64,000 nucleotides of DNA, from assembly GCF_015645465.1 (NCBI RefSeq), contig NZ_JADOEL010000016.1, positions 23,616 through 87,615 of the forward strand, read 5' to 3'. Under the pieces are notes generated by a model that was given only the letters and a program-made list of their open reading frames with translations, made no database searches and had not been told where the DNA came from. The position numbers were made by a program, and so were the translations under genes. Below are positions 39,665-47,799 of the stretch, one piece after another. How positions within the stretch are numbered: the first letter of the stretch is position 1; each line of letters opens with the position of its first letter. The stretch comes from Herminiimonas contaminans (GTDB taxonomy: Bacteria; Pseudomonadota; Gammaproteobacteria; Burkholderiales; Burkholderiaceae_D).

Positions 39665-40900
39665 TTATATGTCGCGCAATGGCGCACGCCACAGGATGGC
39701 TGCGGCGCCGAGCTTCAGTGCGCAGGGCAGCAGTGCATAGCCGACGGCGAGTGCATGCGCCCCTGCGCTGTTGACCACGCCGGGTACATAGCCGAGTTGC
39801 TGCAGCAAGGGCAGCGAAATGCCCGCCGCCAGCGCCAGGTTCATTTTGGTGGCCCAGCTCCATGCGCCGAAGTAAGCCCCTTCACGCTGGCCGCTGTGTC
39901 CGGCCTGATGGATAACGGCTGCCAGCAATGCGGGCGGCAAGGCCAGATCGGCGCCCAGTGTTAAACCGGACAATATGCAAATCAGGCCGAAGGGCAGGGC
40001 AGCACCTGCCGACAAGCCATAGGCCCAGACAAATGCCACGGCTGCAAGCAGCATCGCCAACAGCCAGATGCGCGCTTCACCGTGTCGTTTGGCGAGCGCT
40101 ACCCATAGCGGCATGGAACAGGCCGCAGCAACAAAGTAGAGCATCAGGAACAGACCGGCGTACTGTGGGAGTTGCAGCTGGTCTTTGGCGTAGAACAGGA
40201 AAAGGGTAGCGGGTATCGCGGCGGCAATGCCGTTTACGATCAGCACTGCGAACAGCCAGCGAAAGCGTAGCGTCTGGAACGGCGTCAGCATCATGCGCCA
40301 GTTGTGATGCTGCGATGGCTGGCGAGCTGGTTCAGGTGCCAGCTTCAGTAAGACGGCACTGCATAGCAACAGGCTGATGATGAAAGTGATGCTGAGCCAG
40401 CCCAAGCCCAGCCAGCCGGTCAAGGATGCGGCGATGATTACACCGACTAAACCACAGCCTTCACGGGTTGCTGTCAGGGACGAACGTTCGTTCAATTTTT
40501 GTGTCAGTGCAGCGCCCCAGCTTTGATGGGCGATGGTGGCCAGGCTGAAGCCCAGATACACCAGTAGCAAGGTAGCGATAAACCATGCGAGCGCAGCGCC
40601 CAAACCTACGGATGGCGGATGGAATAGCGCAAGAAAGCCGCAGGCCAGTAGGGGCAGCGAGATGATGATGAAGCGTCGGTAGCCGTGCTTGCTGCGATCT
40701 ATCCACATTCCCAGCAAGGGATCTATGCATGCATCAGAGACGCGTGCAAACAACAAGGTCGCGCCTATCAGTGTCAGCGACAGGCCGAAGCGTTCGGCAT
40801 AGAACTGCGGTACATAGACGTAGATCGGTAGCGCAACCAGGGCCAGCGGCAAGCCGAACAAGCCGTAAGCAAAATAGGAAGGGGCCGCGAGCCTGTCCAT
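39665..40900 (-). CDS. MFS transporter (GPH-like)
   Basis: The 411-residue protein has 12 predicted transmembrane helices and resembles the glycoside-pentoside-hexuronide cation symporter branch of the major facilitator superfamily (DACIDPLLGMWIDRSKHGYRR near the first loop is typical). In this operon a sugar is not the likely substrate; an uptake or export role for a lipid or related molecule is inferred only from context. Its start overlaps the stop of the chalcone-isomerase-like gene by one base. Confidence 0.87.
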   Translation of the reverse strand: MDRLAAPSYFAYGLFGLPLALVALPIYVYVPQFYAERFGLSLTLIGATLLFARVSDACIDPLLGMWIDRSKHGYRRFIIISLPLLACGFLALFHPPSVGLGAALAWFIATLLLVYLGFSLATIAHQSWGAALTQKLNERSSLTATREGCGLVGVIIAASLTGWLGLGWLSITFIISLLLCSAVLLKLAPEPARQPSQHHNWRMMLTPFQTLRFRWLFAVLIVNGIAAAIPATLFLFYAKDQLQLPQYAGLFLMLYFVAAACSMPLWVALAKRHGEARIWLLAMLLAAVAFVWAYGLSAGAALPFGLICILSGLTLGADLALPPALLAAVIHQAGHSGQREGAYFGAWSWATKMNLALAAGISLPLLQQLGYVPGVVNSAGAHALAVGYALLPCALKLGAAAILWRAPLRDI

Positions 40901-41487
40901 CAGCGTGCTGCCGCGCCTGCCAGCAATGCGGTGCGCAATTGCGGCGCGGTCGTTTTTGGGGCTAGCCAGATCGCAAAGAAGGCCTGCGCGAACGCGGCAT
41001 CCATGATTTCACCTATGGCTTTGCCGTCCAGGTAGAAGCGCGCTCCGCTGTTCGGCAGGTAGACGCCGGTGAGATGCGTACCTTCACTCACATCGGGGAA
41101 TATCTGCTCCATCTTGCTCTGCCATTCCGCCAGTTGTTGCGCGTTGCCGAGGCCTAGCTTTTGTATTTCATCGCGGCTGGCTTCAGCTATCTTGCGTCCT
41201 TGCAGTGCGCGCGCATAGCGCAGGTCGAGAGCGAATTTGCTGCTCTCTGGCGTGGCGCTGTTATAGCCTTGCTCACCTACCCAGAGCTGCGCATCATAGA
41301 TCTTCAGGCCAAACCAGCGGAAACTGCCTAGTCCGGACAAGTAGGCTGGTGCCAACTCTTTTTGTATATGCGCAGGAGCCGTATCGGCGGCATAGCTGTT
41401 GTTCGTCATGACGCAGGCAGCAAACAGCCACAGCACGACTACTCGCAGGTAGTGGTAGCGTGCTCCGGCTGGCGGTGTCTGTTTCAT
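40900..41487 (-). CDS. Secreted chalcone-isomerase-like protein
   Basis: The 195-residue protein has a signal peptide (VVVLWLFAACVMTNNSYA, cleaved near residue 34) and a chalcone-isomerase-fold domain (LGSFRWFGLKIYDAQLWVG, LRYARALQGRKIAEASRDEI). Bacterial members bind or act on fatty acids rather than flavonoids. Its start overlaps the stop of the Cfa-like gene (ATGA). As a periplasmic partner of a lipid-modification operon, it may bind the modified acyl chain; this is inference. Confidence 0.86.
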   Translation of the reverse strand: MKQTPPAGARYHYLRVVVLWLFAACVMTNNSYAADTAPAHIQKELAPAYLSGLGSFRWFGLKIYDAQLWVGEQGYNSATPESSKFALDLRYARALQGRKIAEASRDEIQKLGLGNAQQLAEWQSKMEQIFPDVSEGTHLTGVYLPNSGARFYLDGKAIGEIMDAAFAQAFFAIWLAPKTTAPQLRTALLAGAAAR

Positions 41488-42719
41488 GGTTTTTCCAGCG
41501 TGAACTGGGCTACGTCTATGCTGCCTGCGCAGAAACCTGCTTCACAATAGGCCAGGTAAAAGTCCCAGGTGCGCATAAAGCGCTCATCGAAGCCAAGCGC
41601 ACGCACACGCTGTGCTTGCTCACGGAACGAGGTACGCCATGCTTGCAGCGTATGAGCATAGTCGAGACCAAACTTGAATTCATTGACCACGCGCAAACCA
41701 TATTTCTCGGCCTGCTGACGGAATACTTCAGGCGAGGGCAGCATGCCGCCGGGGAAGATGTATTGCTGGATGAAGTCCGTACCTCTGCGATAACGTGCAA
41801 ACAAGGCATCGTCTATCACTATGCTTTGGATGCAGGCGCGGCCACCGCTTTTCAAATTGCGCTTGATACATGCAAAGTAGCTCGGCCAATATGCTTCGCC
41901 GACTGCTTCAAACATTTCTATCGATGCGATTGCATCGTACTGGCCATTCGCATCGCGGTAGTCCTGCAGGCGCAAATCGGCTTGTGCCTGCAATCCGGCG
42001 GTGGTCATACGTTGTTGTGCGTAGATGAGTTGCTCGGACGAGAGTGTCAGTCCGGTCACATGCGCGGCCTGGTCGCGCGCTGCCATTTCGGCGAAACCGC
42101 CCCAGCCGCAACCGATTTCCAGTACACGTGCTTGTGGTGCGAGTCGCAGCTCATCCAGGATGCGGCGGTACTTGGCATTTTGGGCTTGCGTCAGGTCCTC
42201 GCCGGTTTGTTCGTTGTACAAGGCACTCGAATAGGTCATGGACGGGTCCAGCCACAAGGTATAGAAGTCGTTGCCTATGTCGTAGTGCGCATGGATGTTT
42301 TTACGACTGCCGGTACGGGAGTTGCGATTAAACAGATGTTTGATGCGATAAAAGAGATTGCCGAACCAGCTGCCGTAGATGACGGATTCGACTGCGGCGC
42401 GGTTGCGTACAAATAGTTCTATCAGCCCGGGCAGGTTGTCGGTACTCCAATCACCATTGATATAGGTTTCGGCAAAGCCGATGTCCCCAGATTTCAATGC
42501 AGCGCTAAACAAGTCAAAGTTTTTCAGTGTCAACGTGACCGGATGTGAGTGATCACCGAAGTGCATGCACTCGCCATTTGGAAATTCCATACGCAGTGCG
42601 CCATATTCCAGCTTGCGCAATAGTTGCAGGATGAATTTGACTTGCGATGGCAAGCCGTCCGTAGCGCTGGCTTGCGTGTCGAACCGGAGCGATTCCGGAT
42701 TAATGGATTTGCTGGTCAT
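41484..42719 (-). CDS. Cyclopropane-fatty-acyl-phospholipid synthase-like methyltransferase
   Basis: This 411-residue SAM-dependent methyltransferase belongs to the CFA synthase family. It has an N-terminal lipid-binding domain, then the SAM site VLEIGCGWGGFAEMAAR and downstream family blocks IASIEMFEAVGEAYWPSYFACIKRNLK and DFIQQYIFPGGMLPSPE, all intact. CFA enzymes methylate the double bond of membrane acyl chains. The start at 42719 (MTSKSINPES) is used since the longer frame enters the upstream gene. It overlaps DUF1365 upstream and the chalcone-isomerase-like gene downstream by four bases each. Confidence 0.92.
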   Translation of the reverse strand: MTSKSINPESLRFDTQASATDGLPSQVKFILQLLRKLEYGALRMEFPNGECMHFGDHSHPVTLTLKNFDLFSAALKSGDIGFAETYINGDWSTDNLPGLIELFVRNRAAVESVIYGSWFGNLFYRIKHLFNRNSRTGSRKNIHAHYDIGNDFYTLWLDPSMTYSSALYNEQTGEDLTQAQNAKYRRILDELRLAPQARVLEIGCGWGGFAEMAARDQAAHVTGLTLSSEQLIYAQQRMTTAGLQAQADLRLQDYRDANGQYDAIASIEMFEAVGEAYWPSYFACIKRNLKSGGRACIQSIVIDDALFARYRRGTDFIQQYIFPGGMLPSPEVFRQQAEKYGLRVVNEFKFGLDYAHTLQAWRTSFREQAQRVRALGFDERFMRTWDFYLAYCEAGFCAGSIDVAQFTLEKP

Positions 42720-43513
42720 CTGCTTAACTCGCTGGTAGGTGGGGTGGGTTTGCTGAAAAATGGCATGCGCTTGCGCCAGAGCTTGAGTGCCTGCCAATGA
42801 ATTCGGACAATCACGCCCAGTGTCATGAGCGGATAGGTGAAAAAGGCGCGCGCGACGCTGGCATCCGACAACGGCTGTGCTGTACCGGAGATGCTGGTCA
42901 GGATCAACGGGCCATCTGCATCGTCATGGTCTATGCAGGCGATGTGACGTTCTACCGTTGCGCCATTTTCTTCTCTGGTGGCGTGCATGAAGTGAAAGCG
43001 ATACAGACCTTCAACTGCACAGAACGGCGAGACATGGAAAATTTTGCGGGCGATCAGTTCCACGCCATATGGCATCGCGGTTCCGGTATCGAGCAGATAG
43101 CAATGCTTTTCACCGAAGGTATTACGCACTTCGGCCAGCACCGCACGCAGGCTGCCATCCTTTTTGTGGCAAAACCAGAGGGACACCGGATTGAACACAT
43201 AGCCGAGCACACGCGGAAAGGCTTGTAGCCAGATCTCGCCATCGGCATCGTGTATGCCTTCCTGTTTCAGCAGGGTTTCTATCCATGGCAACAAGGCCTG
43301 CTTGCCATCACCGTGATCCTGCGCATGGAAGGACAGCAGATTGAACTTATCCAGCGAAAAGAAACGTGGCGTCGTGTGCGTTTGCTGCGCCATTGCGCGC
43401 AATGGCAGGCGTACGAAATACACCTCATAGCCGAACGCATGCCGGGTCGGGCGCAGACGCGTGTGCAGCACCTTGCCGAAGCAGAGTTGAGCGGGAAGTG
43501 TGCCGGTATCCAT
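42716..43513 (-). CDS. DUF1365 protein
   Basis: The 265-residue product is a DUF1365 protein, a family of unknown biochemistry that almost always lies next to a flavin amine-oxidase-like gene and a CFA-like methyltransferase, just as here. It begins LPAQLCFGKVLHTRLRPTRHAFGYEVYFVRLPL and has the block FPRVLGYVFNPVSLWFCHKKDG. The start at 43513 leaves a seven-base gap to the oxidoreductase gene. It overlaps the methyltransferase gene by four bases. Confidence 0.9.
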   Translation of the reverse strand: MDTGTLPAQLCFGKVLHTRLRPTRHAFGYEVYFVRLPLRAMAQQTHTTPRFFSLDKFNLLSFHAQDHGDGKQALLPWIETLLKQEGIHDADGEIWLQAFPRVLGYVFNPVSLWFCHKKDGSLRAVLAEVRNTFGEKHCYLLDTGTAMPYGVELIARKIFHVSPFCAVEGLYRFHFMHATREENGATVERHIACIDHDDADGPLILTSISGTAQPLSDASVARAFFTYPLMTLGVIVRIHWQALKLWRKRMPFFSKPTPPTSELSR

Positions 43514-43520
43514 GATGGTT

Positions 43521-44819
43521 TCAGGCTGCTTGTGATTTGTGGGTGCGCATACCGCTGATGCGCATGATGTCGGTGGCAACCGCAAGGCCGGACTTCAGGC
43601 CATCTTCGTGGAAGCCGTAACCAGTCCAGGCACCGGCGAACCAAGTGTTTTGTAGTCCTTGTATGCCAGGCAGCTGGTACTGGGCAGTGATGGCGGCGGC
43701 GTCAAATATCGGGTGCGCGTAGTCATAGCTACCCAGCACGCTATCTGCGCGTGGTTCATCGATAGGGTTGAGCGAGACCAGTAGCGCTTGTTTAAACGGC
43801 AGCGGCTGTAGCTGATTCAGCAGGTAGTGCACGCAAACGCGGGCTTCATCACAGGTGGCACTTTGATAGTTCCAGGCCGACCAGGTTTTGCGATTTTCTG
43901 GCAGACAGCTGGTATCCAGGTGCAGTACTGCGCGATTGGGCTGGTACTGCACGGCGGCGAGGATTTCATGTTCCGCTTCGTTGGCATCTTGCAGCAAACG
44001 TAGTGACTGGTCACTATGTCCGGCCAGTACGACATGGTGGAACATATGTGTGCCATTGCTGGCTTCGACCCTGATCAGCCCTGTATTGGCCACCATGCTG
44101 CGATTGATGGAAAAGACCGGTGTATGCAGATGCTTGTGCGGGATCTCGGCCAGCATCTTTTCCACGTAGTGGCGTGCGCCACCCATCACGGTATGCCATT
44201 GCGGGCGGTCATTTACCTGCAGCAAGCCGTGGTTGTGGCAAAAGCGTATGAAGGAGAGAACCGGGAAATCCAGCATTTGCCCGGTCGGGCAAGACCAGAT
44301 GCAACCCGCCATGGGTAAGAGATACCAGTTGCGGAATTCTTTGCTGTAGTGATGACGTTCCAGGTAGGTTCCCAGAGATTCGTTTACACCCGCCTCATTT
44401 TGCCCCAGGGCCAGCGCCGTGGCCTGGCGATTGAAGCGCAGGATATCGCGCAGCATGCCGAGGAAGCGTGGGCTCAACAGATTGCGTCGTTGCGCAAATA
44501 CCGCATCGAGATCGCCACCGGCCCATTCCAGCGTGCGGCCGGGGAGCGGCAGTTTGACCGAGAAGGACATATCGGTTGCCGCTGTAGCTACATCCAGTTC
44601 ATCGAAGAGCTTGACCAGTTGCGGATAAGTTTGGTGGTTGAATACCAGGAAACCGGTATCTACCCCATGCGTCACGCCATCCAGTGTGACGTTCACCGTA
44701 TGTGTATGGCCGCCGTAGTAATCGTTGGCCTCAAACAGGGTCACATCGTAGCCGGAACTGGCCAGACGCCAGGCACAAGACAGGCCTGCGATTCCTGATC
44801 CTATGACGGCGATTTTCAT
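43521..44819 (-). CDS. FAD-dependent amine-oxidase-like oxidoreductase
   Basis: The 432-residue protein starts with a dinucleotide fold, MKIAVIGSGIAGLSCAWRLA, with the FAD-binding acidic residue in VTLFEANDYYGGHT, and keeps the C-terminal FAD segment (NTWFAGAWTGYGFHEDGLKSG). It is similar to amine oxidases and desaturases that act on acyl chains and carotenoids. As the first gene of the eight-gene operon with DUF1365 and the CFA-like enzyme, it may oxidise or desaturate the same lipid. The start is at 44819, after the RBS-like CAGGAG. Confidence 0.9.
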   Translation of the reverse strand: MKIAVIGSGIAGLSCAWRLASSGYDVTLFEANDYYGGHTHTVNVTLDGVTHGVDTGFLVFNHQTYPQLVKLFDELDVATAATDMSFSVKLPLPGRTLEWAGGDLDAVFAQRRNLLSPRFLGMLRDILRFNRQATALALGQNEAGVNESLGTYLERHHYSKEFRNWYLLPMAGCIWSCPTGQMLDFPVLSFIRFCHNHGLLQVNDRPQWHTVMGGARHYVEKMLAEIPHKHLHTPVFSINRSMVANTGLIRVEASNGTHMFHHVVLAGHSDQSLRLLQDANEAEHEILAAVQYQPNRAVLHLDTSCLPENRKTWSAWNYQSATCDEARVCVHYLLNQLQPLPFKQALLVSLNPIDEPRADSVLGSYDYAHPIFDAAAITAQYQLPGIQGLQNTWFAGAWTGYGFHEDGLKSGLAVATDIMRISGMRTHKSQAA

Positions 44820-44896
44820 GTTGACTCCTGTTATTTTGCTGTGAGTAAGGGCCGGATTGTTTGGCTCCGGCTTGCACTTTTGCATGCCTTATCACT

Positions 44897-44925
44897 AATA
44901 CGCAGGGCAGCCTTGATTGGATTCA
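44897..44925 (-). promoter_or_regulatory. Candidate ECF-type promoter for the lipid operon
   Basis: On the minus strand TGAATCC and CGTATT are separated by 16 bases, about 80 bases before the oxidoreductase start. It resembles the TGATCC/CGTA pattern that I recall for RpoE-ChrR (singlet oxygen) promoters, with one extra base in the first element. No chrR or matching sigma gene is in the window. Confidence 0.3.
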
Positions 44926-45068
44926 GCCGGATTGCTGTTTTTCAACTATGGTCTTGTTGACGCAGGTTGACGCTAGTGCAGCCCGCTCTGCTATGGGGTT
45001 GGCCGGGTGAGGTGGGGGTGTAAGGTGTAAAATTGCGGACTACGAAAAAAGGCAGCTCAGCATTAATA

Positions 45069-46103
45069 ATGGATTTCAATAAAGACAACACAGCCAAGGG
45101 TAAATACAAGGGGCGTCGCCTCAGCGTGGCCCCGATGATGGACTGGACAGACCGGCACTGCCGCATGTTCCATCGCCAGATCACGCGTCATACCTGGCTG
45201 TACACGGAAATGGTGACCACCGGTGCCTTGCTGCACGGTGATGTGCCGCGCCATCTGGATTTCAATGAAGAAGAACATCCGGTTGCCTTGCAACTGGGTG
45301 GCAGCGAACCGGCCGACCTGGCCAAGAGTGCGAAGCTGGGCGAGCAGTGGGGCTATGACGAGATCAACCTGAATTGCGGTTGTCCGTCCGAGCGCGTGCA
45401 AAAAGGCGCTTTCGGTGCCTGCCTAATGAATGAAACGCCATTGGTCGCCGATTGCGTCAAAGCGATGCGTGATGCGGTGTCTATCGATGTGACGGTCAAG
45501 CACCGTATCGGCATAGATGACGTCACTTCTTATGATTTCGTGCGTGACTTTGTCGGCGCCATTGCTGATGCTGGCTGCAATACCTTTATCGTGCACGCGC
45601 GTAACGCCATCCTCAAAGGCCTGAGCCCGAAAGAGAATCGCGAAATCCCGCCTTTGCGTTATGAGTTTGCTTATCAGCTCAAGAAGGATTTCCCTGCATT
45701 GGAAATCATCATCAACGGCGGCACTAAAACCATCGCCGAAATCGACACGCACTTGCAGCACGTCGATGGCGTGATGCTGGGTCGTGAGGCATATCACAAT
45801 CCGTTTTTGATGAGTACTTTCGATGCGCGCTACTACGGTGACGACAGCACACCGAAGACACGCGCAGAAGTTGTGCAGGCGATGATTCCTTACATCCGCG
45901 CGCAATTGCAGCTGCACGGCAAGAGCGAAAAAGGTGGTGGCCTGAAGGTAAATACCATCACGCGTCACATGCTGGGTTTGATGGCGGGTTTGCCGAACGC
46001 ACGCGGTTTCCGCCAGACCTTGTCTGATTCCAAGAAACTGGCCTTGGGTGATCCGGATTTGCTGTTGCAGGCACTCGCGCGCATGCAACCACTGGCCGCA
46101 TAG
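45069..46103 (+). CDS. dusA: tRNA-dihydrouridine synthase A
   Basis: DusA (344 residues) reduces uridines in the tRNA D loop with FMN and NADPH. Motifs seen are RLSVAPMMDWTDRHCRMFHRQ, the catalytic-cysteine segment INLNCGCPSERVQKGAFGACLM, FIVHARNAILKGLSPKENR and INGGTKT. The start is the ATG at 45069; the upstream frame has no family residues. It is divergent from the lipid-modification operon and ends before its own terminator. Confidence 0.94.
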   Translation: MDFNKDNTAKGKYKGRRLSVAPMMDWTDRHCRMFHRQITRHTWLYTEMVTTGALLHGDVPRHLDFNEEEHPVALQLGGSEPADLAKSAKLGEQWGYDEINLNCGCPSERVQKGAFGACLMNETPLVADCVKAMRDAVSIDVTVKHRIGIDDVTSYDFVRDFVGAIADAGCNTFIVHARNAILKGLSPKENREIPPLRYEFAYQLKKDFPALEIIINGGTKTIAEIDTHLQHVDGVMLGREAYHNPFLMSTFDARYYGDDSTPKTRAEVVQAMIPYIRAQLQLHGKSEKGGGLKVNTITRHMLGLMAGLPNARGFRQTLSDSKKLALGDPDLLLQALARMQPLAA

Positions 46104-46401
46104 TAGTCTCCGCTATCCAGATGCAGCGCAAAAAAAGAGTTGTCGCATTGCCGTGTGACAGCTCTTTTTTGTTTTTTCGCGTGTAAATTTTTCAAACACG
46201 TGTAAAGGTTGCCGATGTTTTCCCTCTGGCAGCACATCATTTTATTTATTCCGAACCTTCGTGTTAAAGCATGGTCAAGAAGATAACTGGTTTGTTTTAG
46301 GCATATTGCGTTGAAACAAGTCGGGGCTTCAGTCCACGAGAATTCTTTGCTTCCGATTGCACGATTGGAGTATTTGAATACTTATTCCATGAAAGGGAAA
46401 A
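46104..46401. other. Spacer dusA/BON lipoprotein
   Basis: Apart from the dusA terminator, the spacer of about 300 bp shows no gene. It must hold the promoter of the BON-domain gene, which I cannot fix with confidence. Confidence 0.45.
46131..46170 (+). terminator. Intrinsic terminator of dusA
   Basis: AAAAAAGAGTTGTC pairs with GACAGCTCTTTTTT, with one G:U pair and a 12-base loop. Confidence 0.85.
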
Positions 46402-46866
46402 ATGATGAAGACACTGTCAAATAATTCTAAGGTAGCGATCGCAGCCTCGTTGTTGACCGTATTGTTTGCGGCAGGTTGTGAGCGTCGTACGCCACCTGAA
46501 GAAAGCAGCAGCGCCACGCCTACGCCGACCGCGCCGAGTGAGTCGCCAGCAGCAGCTGGTGTGACACCGCCTACTCCGGTTCCGGAAACTGCACCTGCAG
46601 CGCCAGGCGCACCTGCTGATGCCAACGCAGGTAAAAGTGCAGGGCAGATAGTGGATGACACCGTCATTACGACCAAAGTGAAATCAGCCTTGCTGGCCGA
46701 CTCTGACGTCAAAGGCCTGGATGTCGTGGTGGAAACCTCCAAGGGTATCGTTAGCCTGAGCGGCGCGGTGAATAACCAGACCCAGATTGACCGTGCAGCG
46801 AAAATTGCCGGTGAGGTTGAAGGTGTGAATTCCGTATTGAATAATCTGACGATTAAAAAGCAGTAA
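46402..46866 (+). CDS. BON-domain lipoprotein
   Basis: This 154-residue protein has a lipoprotein signal ending in LFAAGC (cysteine at about residue 26), a Pro/Ala/Thr-rich linker of 50 residues, and one BON domain (VIDDTVITTKVKSALL-like, then VVVETSKGIVSLSGAVNNQTQIDRAAKIAGEVEGV). BON domains bind lipid surfaces and help keep the outer membrane intact, as in OsmY and DolP. With a single BON domain, it is shorter than OsmY. It faces the entericidin-like gene across a shared terminator. Confidence 0.88.
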   Translation: MMKTLSNNSKVAIAASLLTVLFAAGCERRTPPEESSSATPTPTAPSESPAAAGVTPPTPVPETAPAAPGAPADANAGKSAGQIVDDTVITTKVKSALLADSDVKGLDVVVETSKGIVSLSGAVNNQTQIDRAAKIAGEVEGVNSVLNNLTIKKQ

Positions 46867-46938
46867 GCAAACGTAGCGACAACCGGGCAGGATGATCCGG
46901 TTCGGTTGTCAGCTGTAATCAGCTTGCAGCATGCGGAC

Positions 46939-46974
46939 AAAAAAAGAGCGTGTATGACTACACGCTCTTTTTTT
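46939..46974. terminator. Bidirectional intrinsic terminator
   Basis: AAAAAAAGAGCGTGTA pairs with TACACGCTCTTTTTTT around a four-base loop, between the BON lipoprotein and entericidin-like genes. Confidence 0.93.
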
Positions 46975-46994
46975 ATGCCTTGCTATCAGATGAA

Positions 46995-47129
46995 TTATTT
47001 ACCTGATGCTGCATCCTGAATTTTTTCACCACCGCGTTGCACGTCTTGTCCTACGCCTTTGAATGTGTTGCAGGCGCTGAGGCCGATGCTCATAGCGAGA
47101 ACACAAACAATCGAAATAATTTTTTTCAT
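46995..47129 (-). CDS. Entericidin-like small lipoprotein
   Basis: The 44-residue peptide starts MKKIISIVCVLAMSIGLSAC with a lipobox, then NTFKGVGQDVQRGGEKIQD, the entericidin A/B family pattern. Such lipopeptides sit in the membranes and are linked to stress and stationary phase. The ATG at 47129 follows AGGAAG. The longer frame in the same phase does not look like a signal peptide. Confidence 0.9.
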   Translation of the reverse strand: MKKIISIVCVLAMSIGLSACNTFKGVGQDVQRGGEKIQDAASGK

Positions 47130-47248
47130 GATGATCTTCCTTTCAGATTGAACAGTTATGCGTAGGAACGCCTCCATGACTTCCTAGGCAGCCCCACAGG
47201 GCTGGCCCCGGAACGTTCTGGCAGCTTCGCTATCTTCCGCGAAGCGGC

Positions 47249-47346
47249 TTACTTATTGGACACTAAATTGCTATAAAGTTCACTAAATAAATGCTGTGTA
47301 GTAATGGAACAACGGCCGCAATTATCGCTGACAGCGGCCGTTTTTT
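47249..47346 (+). ncRNA. Candidate small RNA with own promoter and terminator
   Basis: TTACTT and TATAAA lie 17 bases apart (47249-47277), and a perfect nine-base stem AACGGCCGC/GCGGCCGTT followed by T residues ends at 47346. A transcript from about 47284 to 47346 would be some 63 nt with no open frame. The terminator has no plus-strand gene upstream to serve. This is a structural prediction only. Confidence 0.35.
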
Positions 47347-47386
47347 ACGATATGAAAAGTTGGCTAAGCCCAGAAACGATGCCGTT

Positions 47387-47641
47387 TCAAGGCCAGGGTG
47401 CAGGGTTGCTATTAACGTATTGCGGGCCGTTTTCGGACGGTTCCGGTACGGCGGCATTGCGTTTCCCTACGTCTATCCCTTCTCGCGTCAGGCGCGCAAT
47501 CTGTTTCCAGCTGTCATCAAAATCGGTCGGTTTCAGGCTGGCACCGGTATACGGCCGGTTGCGTACTGCCCACAGTACAAGTTCGTCAAAGCGTTGCTTC
47601 AATTCATTCTCAAAAAAAGTCGCTTCATCCTGGCTGGCCAT
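47387..47641 (-). CDS. Small hypothetical protein
   Basis: I do not recognise this 84-residue protein beyond its having the look of a conserved Burkholderiales gene. It starts MASQDEATFFENELKQRF with AGGAGC just upstream, is mostly helical and charged in the first half, and has a Pro/Asn-rich tail (VPEPSENGPQYVNSNPAPWP). No signal peptide or membrane helix is present. It is divergent from the serine acetyltransferase gene, 158 bp away. Confidence 0.65.
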   Translation of the reverse strand: MASQDEATFFENELKQRFDELVLWAVRNRPYTGASLKPTDFDDSWKQIARLTREGIDVGKRNAAVPEPSENGPQYVNSNPAPWP

Positions 47642-47799
47642 GGTTTGCTCCTTTTGAACTGGTTATGTTCAGACTGCATCCACGGCAAATGATTCTTGGG
47701 TTCGTGCCAACAATTTCCGATTTTGCATATACAGTTTTATTCGTATTCAGGTGCGGGACGCGACTTCTATAATCAAAACCATCTTATAGAGCGCTCTCC

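Noticed and set aside
41460..42416. 318-residue plus-strand frame across the CFA-like gene
   Set aside because: The minus-strand methyltransferase motifs are intact, and the plus-strand product has no recognisable domain.
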